A program made the position numbers and the translations under genes. Shown one piece after another: positions 58,625 through 64,000 of a stretch of DNA of 64,000 bases. This DNA comes from WHSW01 sp963769945 (GTDB lineage Bacteria; Actinomycetota; Thermoleophilia; Solirubrobacterales; 70-9), in assembly GCA_963769945.1 (NCBI GenBank), contig CAVYOA010000014.1, positions 511,534 to 575,533 of the forward strand, in the 5' to 3' direction. The number at the start of each line of letters is the position of its first letter. Positions within the stretch are counted from its first letter, which is position 1. The notes beneath the pieces were generated by a model. That model saw only the letters and a list, made by a program, of their open reading frames with translations. It made no database searches and had not been told where the DNA came from.

Positions 58625-59376
58625 GCGGGGACACAGCCAAGGGCGATGTAGTCCTCCAGGCCCACGATGTAATCGCCGGATACATCCCCGAGGCCGACAT
58701 CCTCAACGGGGTTTCGATGGTCGTCCACGAGGGTGAGATCGTCACCATCGTCGGCCCCAACGGTGCCGGCAAGTCGACCCTGATGAAGACCGTCTTCGGG
58801 TTGATTCGTCCGCGCGAGGGCCGGATCGAGTTCCGCGGCACGGATATCGCCGGGCGCAAGCCCCACGACATCACCCGGCTCGGGCTCGCCTACGTACCGC
58901 AGCTCAACAACGTATTCAAGAGCCTCACGGTCGAGGAGAATCTCGAGATGGGCTCACACGACCGCTCCCGCACGGCCGACCAGAAGGAGATCATGTACGA
59001 GTTGTTCCCGCGCCTGGGCGAGCGCAAGGGACAGGCGGCGGGGACGATGAGCGGCGGCGAGCGCCAGATGGTGGCGATGGCGAAAGCCTTGATGTGCGAC
59101 CCGCACGTGCTCTTGCTCGACGAGCCCTCGGCGGGTCTCGCCCCGGCCTTCGTCGACGCAATCTTCGAAAAGACCCAAGAGGTCAATCGCAACGGCGTCA
59201 CCGTGATGATGGTCGAGCAGAACGCGCGCCGAGCACTGGCGATGTCCGACCGCGGCTACGTCCTCGATCTCGGCAAGGACCGCTTCGAAGGCCCGGGCAA
59301 GGACCTCCTCGATGATCCCAAGGTGGCGGAGCTGTATCTCGGTGGGACGGCGCGGATCGACGCAGCTGACGAGTAG
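58621..59376 (+). CDS. livF: Branched-chain amino-acid ABC transporter ATPase LivF
   Basis: A 251-residue ATPase. Walker A is G-P-N-G-A-G-K-S-T, the signature is M-S-G-G-E-R-Q, and Walker B is L-L-L-D-E-P-S-A-G. The late V-M-M-V-E-Q-N-A-R-R-A-L is the LivF hallmark. GTG start at 58621. It ends the transporter run, followed by a hairpin terminator. Confidence 0.94.
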   Translation: MSGDTAKGDVVLQAHDVIAGYIPEADILNGVSMVVHEGEIVTIVGPNGAGKSTLMKTVFGLIRPREGRIEFRGTDIAGRKPHDITRLGLAYVPQLNNVFKSLTVEENLEMGSHDRSRTADQKEIMYELFPRLGERKGQAAGTMSGGERQMVAMAKALMCDPHVLLLDEPSAGLAPAFVDAIFEKTQEVNRNGVTVMMVEQNARRALAMSDRGYVLDLGKDRFEGPGKDLLDDPKVAELYLGGTARIDAADE

Positions 59377-59395
59377 CTTGATCCGTTAGCCCACG

Positions 59396-59428
59396 AAAAA
59401 GGCCGGGACCCTGGGGCCCCGGCCTTCT
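59396..59428. terminator. Bidirectional terminator between livF and the binding-protein gene
   Basis: AAGGCCGGG and CCCGGCCTT form the outer stem, CCC/GGG the inner stem with one A-C mismatch, around a TG turn. Runs of A before and T-rich sequence after make it work on both strands. It lies between the convergent 3' ends of livF and the substrate-binding protein gene. Confidence 0.85.
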
Positions 59429-59451
59429 CCTTACGTCGTCGTCGCTTCAGG

Positions 59452-60756
59452 TCAGGAACCCGGGGCGGCGACCTCTACCTCGTCCACGGGTGCGGGCTCG
59501 GTGCCCTTGAACTCGTAGATGTCATAGACGCCGGCGGTTGCGTCGCCCGCGTCGTCGATGTCGATTGCGCCTGAGGCGCCCTGGTAATCGATGTCGTCGC
59601 CGTTCTGCAACGCCTCGATTGCCTCGGGCAGCTCCTCCCAGGTGTAGGCGTCACCTTCGGGTGCGCTGACCGACTGGATCATCGGCGCGATGTCGGCGCC
59701 CTCTTCCGACCCGGCTGCGACGGCGGCCAGGTAGCACAGAACAACGGCGTCGAAGTTCTGCGCGTCGAATGTCAAACGATCGACATCCGCAGGCTCCGCC
59801 GCCTTGTAGGCCTCGTCGAAGGCCTTCGCCTGGGTCTCGTCGTCCGGTACGCCCGGCGCGGTGCCGCGCAGGCCGTTGGCGACCTCTTCACCGGCATCAG
59901 CCAGATCGGTGATCAGACCGTCGGTGACGAACGTAGTCGCCGGATCGTAGTTCCCAGTCCGCACCAGCGCGGGCCCGACCTTGTTGAAGGTCTCCGGGAA
60001 ATCGAGGATCACGATTGCGTCGGGGCTGCCCCCCGTGATCGCATCTGCCGAGGTGTCGTAGTTGGGCAGATCGATGTCGTAGATCTCCGTCGCTCCGACG
60101 GTGCCGCCCAGCTCCTCCCAGGCTGCGGTGAACGTGTCAGCGAGTCCGGTTCCATAGGCGTCGTTGCGGGCGCCGATGTTCACCGTCTTGCCTTCCGCAC
60201 CGCCGAGCTCCTCGTCGAGGTAGTTGGCGAGGGTCGGACCCTGGAACGAGTCCGGTGGGGACGTCCGGTTGACGAACCCGTCGTCCTCGAGGCCGGTGAT
60301 CTCATCCGACGTCGCCGACGGCGAGATCAACGGGACTTCCTCCGGGATCGAGACTGACTCGCCGCTTGGGATCGTGTCAGCCGAGCCCCAGGGGCCGGCG
60401 ATGCACGAAGCGCCGTCGGAAGTTGCCAGCTTGCGCTGAGCCTGGACCGCACACTGCGGATCGGCAGCGCCACAGTTGTCTTCCTTGACGAGCTCGACCG
60501 TGTGCTCGACGCCGGCCTCTTCAATCGCGGCTTCGATCTCTGACAGCGCTAGGTCCGCCGCCTTTTCGCCGGCGGGGCCGAAGTCGGCAAGGTCGCCACT
60601 GAGCGGCAACGAAACGCCGATAGCCAGATCCAGCGCGGTCTCACCGCCACCACTGCTGGTGCCGCCACTCTCCTCCTCGTCGTCGCCACACGCGGCGACT
60701 CCGAATGAGAGGCCGGCTACCACCAAGGGCAGTACGGCCAATTTGGTCCTCAACAT
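59452..60756 (-). CDS. livK: Branched-chain amino-acid ABC transporter substrate-binding lipoprotein
   Basis: A 434-residue exported protein. A lipoprotein signal ends at V-A-A-C (C23), followed by an acidic, glycine/serine-rich linker. The periplasmic-binding type 1 fold opens I-G-V-S-L-P-L-S-G-D-L-A-D. Ligands cannot be fixed from sequence (leucine-type amino acids or other small molecules). The ATG at 60756 follows GGAG. It is convergent with livHMGF rather than in the operon. Confidence 0.88.
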   Translation of the reverse strand: MLRTKLAVLPLVVAGLSFGVAACGDDEEESGGTSSGGGETALDLAIGVSLPLSGDLADFGPAGEKAADLALSEIEAAIEEAGVEHTVELVKEDNCGAADPQCAVQAQRKLATSDGASCIAGPWGSADTIPSGESVSIPEEVPLISPSATSDEITGLEDDGFVNRTSPPDSFQGPTLANYLDEELGGAEGKTVNIGARNDAYGTGLADTFTAAWEELGGTVGATEIYDIDLPNYDTSADAITGGSPDAIVILDFPETFNKVGPALVRTGNYDPATTFVTDGLITDLADAGEEVANGLRGTAPGVPDDETQAKAFDEAYKAAEPADVDRLTFDAQNFDAVVLCYLAAVAAGSEEGADIAPMIQSVSAPEGDAYTWEELPEAIEALQNGDDIDYQGASGAIDIDDAGDATAGVYDIYEFKGTEPAPVDEVEVAAPGS

Positions 60757-60925
60757 GAAATCTCCTCTCTCGAGAACTTGAACAAGACACAGGTGCGCAT
60801 TTGAAGCGGGTTGTTAGCCCCGCCTGAGGTCCTTTAGGACTTGAAGCTGTCATTCCTATCAGGATCGGCGCCATCGCCGCGACACCTAGCCACGTTTCTC
60901 TGCCTGATCGCGCTCGCGCGCCAGC
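60757..60925 (-). promoter_or_regulatory. Promoter and structured leader of the binding-protein gene
   Basis: A 169-bp region with no gene. Two short inverted repeats stand in tandem: GCGGG/CCCGC around 60806-60823 and GTCCT/AGGAC around 60829-60840. They lie 50-85 bp upstream of the start codon, before the ribosome binding site at about 60762-60767. They may be a leader structure or operator; no known riboswitch class is recognised. Confidence 0.4.
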
Positions 60926-61480
60926 TCAAATCGTGCTCTCGGCCGCCGGCTCCGGGTCCTCAGATCCGGCGCCGACACGGCGCCATTCGGTGATCTTCGA
61001 GCCCTCGATGACGAAGCTCGTCTGCGCAGCACCGCCGGTTCCGGCGCCGCAGTTGCCTCCCGGGCGCTCGGTGAGCTCGAAGGTGGCGACGGTGAAATCG
61101 CCCTCGGACTCGGCGCGCACCAGCTCCGCGCCGCAGGGAAGTGAGGAATTGAAGCGGCGAGCATCGGCTTGGCTTTTGATCTCGACCAGCGTCGGGCCGT
61201 TCTCGGCGACGCTGGGGATGGCGAAGAACTCGGCGGCCGCGGCGACGTCTCCCGAGGAGAGGGTCCGCGACCACTCGTCGATCACCTGAGCGTCGCCGCT
61301 GTCGGCGCCGCCGGGAATCTCGCCGGTGGTTGTCTGCGAGCCGGATTCGCCTGACGGAGTAGCTGGATCGGGTTCCTCTTTCTCGCCGCACGCTGCGAAC
61401 ACCAGCGAAGCTGCGAGCAGCGTGGCGGCCAGGGTGTGGCGAACTGGACGGGCGACCGTCGGGCAAGGCAAAGGGCGCAT
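60926..61480 (-). CDS. Putative lipoprotein, 184 aa
   Basis: A lipoprotein signal with lipobox F-A-A-C (C31) is followed by a charged linker rich in proline, serine and threonine. The mature domain (about 65-175) has R-T-L-S-S-G-D-V-A-A-A-A-E-F-F and resembles an NTF2/SnoaL-like small domain with a pair of cysteines (P-C-G-A, N-C-G-A). Function is unknown. It is divergent from imuB. Confidence 0.65.
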   Translation of the reverse strand: MRPLPCPTVARPVRHTLAATLLAASLVFAACGEKEEPDPATPSGESGSQTTTGEIPGGADSGDAQVIDEWSRTLSSGDVAAAAEFFAIPSVAENGPTLVEIKSQADARRFNSSLPCGAELVRAESEGDFTVATFELTERPGGNCGAGTGGAAQTSFVIEGSKITEWRRVGAGSEDPEPAAESTI

Positions 61481-61537
61481 TCGCGACCCAATTCTGACGA
61501 GTACGCGAATCGGACTTGACATAGCTCGTGTCTTATA

Positions 61538-61551
61538 CGAACATGCGTTCG
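61538..61551 (+). promoter_or_regulatory. LexA (SOS) box overlapping the imuB start codon
   Basis: CGAACATGCGTTCG is a perfect 14-bp palindrome matching the Gram-positive LexA consensus CGAAC-N4-GTTCG. The ATG inside it (61543-61545) is the most likely imuB start codon. A TATACG at 61534-61539 could serve as a -10 element for a leaderless transcript; TTGACA at 61516-61521 is too close to it to be a normal -35. Confidence 0.82.
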
Positions 61552-62802
61552 ATTGTGGTTGCTTGTGCGCTGATCCCCCGACTCTCGCTTCGAAGCGCCC
61601 TGGCAGACCGCAGCGAGTTGATCGGCAAGCCAATCGCCCTCGCACCCGAGCCTGGCGCTGCGCAGGTGGTGGGCGAAGCATCCGGAGCCGCGGAGGCGTT
61701 CGGTGTCCGCGCCGGGATGCGCCTCGCTGAGGCGCTCTCGCGCTGTCCGGCGTTGATGCTGGCCCCTGCGGACCCTGTGCGCGCACAGACGGCCTGGGAA
61801 CGATCGCTGCGGTGTCTGGAGGAGATCGGTGCCGCTGTCGAGCCGGCTCGCCCGGGCGAGGCTTTCTTTGCCCCGCGCCAGCTTCGGGCTGTGTACGGAT
61901 CGACCGAGAGAGCCCTGGCGAAGGCACATCAAGCGCTCGAGGCGCCCGCCCGGGTCGGCGCCGGGCCGAACCGGATCTGTGCGGCCGCGGCGGCGATGCG
62001 AATGCGCTCGGGGCGGCCACCGCTGGTCGTTACCGAGGCGGCGGCACGGCGGCTGGTTGCCGAGCTGCCGGTCGGGGCGCTGCGCGATCGCCTCGTCGGC
62101 AGCCGGGCCTTGTCGCGCGCGAGCGATGACGCCCGCAGCCTTGAGTCGGAGGAGGCATCTTTGATCGATTCACTGCAGCGGCTTGGAGTACGAACGCTGG
62201 GTGAGCTCGCCGCCTTGCCGGCCGACGCCGTCGCCGATCGCTTCGGCAAGCCCGGGTTGAAGGCGCTGCGATTGGCCCGAGGCGCCGATGAGCCGCTTCG
62301 GCCTCGTCGCCCCCATGAGGAGCTCGCCTGCCATCTGAGCTTGCCCGAGGCGGTTTCAGGCCAGCAGCTCGAGCGCGCGCTGGAGCTCTTGATCGAGCGT
62401 TTGCTCGCCGATCCCAAACGTGCGCGGCGAACGTTTCGCCGGCTGCGCCTCGAGGCCCACCTCGCCGGCGGCGGGGGCTGGCGCTGCGATGTGGTCATGC
62501 GCAGTGCCAGCTCCAGCGCCGAGCGGCTGAAGCTTGCGTTGACGCCGCGACTGGGTGAGCTTCCGGGGCCCGCCGACCGTCTCGGGCTGCGAGCCGTCGA
62601 GCTGGGAGCGCAGGAAGGCGATCAGGTGCCGCTGGCGCGCTCGCCAGAAGATGAACGCCGAGGTCGTCTGGCCGAGGCCGTGCGCCAGACCCGGGCTGCG
62701 GCCGGGCGCGACGCAGTGCTTCAGGTGATCGAAGTCGATACGGCATCTCGCGTGCCGGAACGCCGCGTGGTGCTGGCGCCGTTCGGCGGGGATGGGCGAT
62801 GA
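61543..62802 (+). CDS. imuB: ImuB-like, catalytically inactive Y-family polymerase
   Basis: A 419-residue protein with a Y-family polymerase layout. The N-terminal motif that normally reads D-x-D-x-F/Y is M-R-S-I-V-V-A-C-A-L-I-P, without the catalytic aspartates, and the later S-x-D-E motif is also lost. The helix-hairpin-helix region (L-Q-R-L-G-V-R-T-L-G-E-L-A-A-L) is kept. This is characteristic of ImuB, which links DnaE2 to the sliding clamp in mutagenic repair. The start at 61543 lies in a LexA box. Confidence 0.85.
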   Translation: MRSIVVACALIPRLSLRSALADRSELIGKPIALAPEPGAAQVVGEASGAAEAFGVRAGMRLAEALSRCPALMLAPADPVRAQTAWERSLRCLEEIGAAVEPARPGEAFFAPRQLRAVYGSTERALAKAHQALEAPARVGAGPNRICAAAAAMRMRSGRPPLVVTEAAARRLVAELPVGALRDRLVGSRALSRASDDARSLESEEASLIDSLQRLGVRTLGELAALPADAVADRFGKPGLKALRLARGADEPLRPRRPHEELACHLSLPEAVSGQQLERALELLIERLLADPKRARRTFRRLRLEAHLAGGGGWRCDVVMRSASSSAERLKLALTPRLGELPGPADRLGLRAVELGAQEGDQVPLARSPEDERRGRLAEAVRQTRAAAGRDAVLQVIEVDTASRVPERRVVLAPFGGDGR

Positions 62803-63035
62803 ACCTCTACTGGCCGACCCCTGTGGAGGTAGTGATGGATACCGACGGGGCCCCGCGCCGGGTGGCCGGTGTGGTTGTCGAAACGGTGCGTGAGCAATGG
62901 CTCGTCGAGGACCGCTGGTGGACACCGAAACCCCTGCAAAGACGCTATTTCGAGGTGATCTTGGGCGATGGCCGAAACGTCGTCGTCTTTCGCGAGCCCG
63001 CCGAGCACGGGCGTTGGTTTGAGCAACGCGCATGA
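62799..63035 (+). CDS. DUF6504-family protein
   Basis: A 78-residue protein with R-E-Q-W-L-V-E-D-R-W-W-T and Y-F-E-V-I-L-G-D-G-R-N-V-V-V-F. Small proteins of this type stand between imuB and dnaE2 in many Actinobacteria and are assigned to DUF6504. The role is unknown, though the position suggests part of the mutasome. It overlaps imuB and dnaE2 by four bases each (ATGA), so all three are translated together. Confidence 0.8.
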   Translation: MNLYWPTPVEVVMDTDGAPRRVAGVVVETVREQWLVEDRWWTPKPLQRRYFEVILGDGRNVVVFREPAEHGRWFEQRA

Positions 63036-64000
63036 GCTACGTCGAGCTTCACGCCCATTCCGCTTACTCGTTCCTCGACGGCACCTCGCAGCCTGCAGAG
63101 CTTGCCGCCGCCGCTGTAGAACTGGGCTATCCGGCCTTGGCGCTGACTGATCACGACAACGTCTGCGGGGCGATGGAGCTGGCCCAAGCGTGCAAGCCGC
63201 TGGGGATCCGCGCGATCGCCGGCGCCGAGCTGACGATCGCCGGCGGCTCCCACGTCACCGTCCTGGTCGAGAATGCGACAGGGTGGGCAAACCTCTGCCG
63301 GCTGCTGACCGAGGCTCACGCCGAGACCAGGCCGCAGCCGGAACATCAGGCGCCTCAACGGCGGCGCGGCTCGGCTGACGCCTCGCGTGGCGATCCCCTC
63401 CCCCCTCGCTGGCGCTGAAATCGCTGCTGGAGCGAAACGAGGGCCTCGTCTGCCTCTCGGGCTGCGCGCGCGACGGCGCCGTCGCCGGGCTCTGGGAACG
63501 AGGAAAGGCGCAAGCGGCGCAAGCGCAGGCGCGGAAGCTGCTCGGCGCCTTTGGGCGTGATCGCTTTCGAGTCGAGCTGCAGCGCCCGTTTTGGCGCCGC
63601 GACCGTGCTCGCAACCGCTGGCTTGCCGGCTTGGCGGCAGATCTCGGGGTGGCGACGGTGGCGACCGGCAACGTCCACAGCCACGCCCGCAGCCGAGCTT
63701 GTCTTCAGGACGCCTTCGTCGCCGTGCGCATGCACACGACGCTGGAGGAATGCGAGCCAGATCGGCGCGGCAACTCGAGCTCGGTGCTCGTCTCCCCGAG
63801 CGAGATGGCGGCGCGCTTCAGTGATCATCCCGAGGCCGTGGCGGAGACGGCGCGCTTGGCCGAAAGACTTCGCTTCGATCTCGCCTCAGAGCTCGGCTAT
63901 CGCTATCCCGGCTCAGAGGACCCCGAGGCCGACAGCACCCTGGCCGAGATTTGCCGTGGCCGCTTCGAGCTGCGCTACGACGGCACGCCCGAGCGCCGCG
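63032..64000 (+). CDS. dnaE2: Error-prone DNA polymerase DnaE2/ImuC, N-terminal part (two frame breaks; runs off the right edge)
   Basis: The visible part is the PHP domain: E-L-H-A-H-S-A-Y-S-F-L-D-G, A-L-T-D-H-D-N-V, then G-L-V-C-L-S-G-C-A-R-D-G and a late A-T-G-N-V-H. The frame changes twice: near 63350, and near 63400 in a run of six C, where removing one C gives L-A-L-K-S-L-L-E-R-N-E-G. It is the third gene of the LexA-controlled cassette and would carry out translesion synthesis. The gene continues beyond base 64000. Confidence 0.85.

Noticed and set aside
60806..60840. A flagellar-type (FliA/WhiG) promoter, TAAA then GCTAACAA on the minus strand, before the binding-protein gene
   Set aside because: Only five of eight -10 bases fit and the spacer is one base short; no motility or WhiG gene is nearby.
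1..64000. tRNA genes, rRNA genes, CRISPR arrays, insertion sequences, prophage or attachment sites
   Set aside because: I looked for T-loop signatures, regularly spaced repeats, transposase motifs and integrases and saw none.

Overview
This window is GC-rich chromosomal DNA from a high-GC actinobacterium, most likely of the class Thermoleophilia (Solirubrobacterales-like). This is inferred from gene content and order and was not tested by a search. Pointers are the rpsB-tsf-pyrH-frr-uppS-cdsA block continuing to dxr-rseP-ispG-proS, a pgsA / RsiG-like / FHA / MerR cluster, a pgeF-yggS-sepF-proC-yggT-lspA-rluD division cluster, short-form HisG with HisZ, an ImuB-DUF6504-DnaE2 SOS cassette, and many GTG/TTG starts in four-base ATGA/GTGA overlaps. 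I see no tRNA, rRNA, CRISPR array, insertion sequence or prophage.

Left part (1-21000) is mixed housekeeping and accessory DNA. It holds a sigma-factor partner-switching set (anti-sigma kinase, SigB/F-type sigma factor, STAS antagonist), a flavin monooxygenase, YqgE, a thioredoxin-TPR co-chaperone beside CcdA, and an RlpA-like wall protein behind a c-di-AMP riboswitch. A Crp-type site lies between rlpA and a wax ester synthase. A cupredoxin plus Tat-exported multicopper oxidase, a GH3 hydrolase, a secreted zincin-like protease, NAD synthetase, a membrane protein with an anti-sigma look, and an AGPS-like FAD enzyme follow.

Centre (20680-43550) is a long, mainly minus-strand run of core genes: regulators (MerR, FHA, RsiG-like), phospholipid and isoprenoid synthesis (pgsA, cdsA, ispG, dxr, uppS), translation (proS, frr, tsf, rpsB), pyrH, the site-2 protease rseP, then the division cluster and a tRNA nucleotidyltransferase.

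Right part (43550-64000) has a PQQ-type beta-propeller anchor protein, a tightly overlapped histidine operon (hisZ-G-D-B-H-A-orf80-F), murA with aspartate in place of the catalytic cysteine, a divergent isocitrate-dehydrogenase-family enzyme, a complete branched-chain amino-acid ABC transporter (LivHMGF plus a convergent binding protein), and the SOS mutasome imuB-DUF6504-dnaE2, whose LexA box straddles the imuB start codon.

About ten one-base reading-frame breaks interrupt otherwise well-conserved genes, including pyrH and nadE, which are normally essential. Most look like single extra bases, so I read them as consensus errors in this sequence rather than real pseudogenes. Affected genes are annotated across the break.
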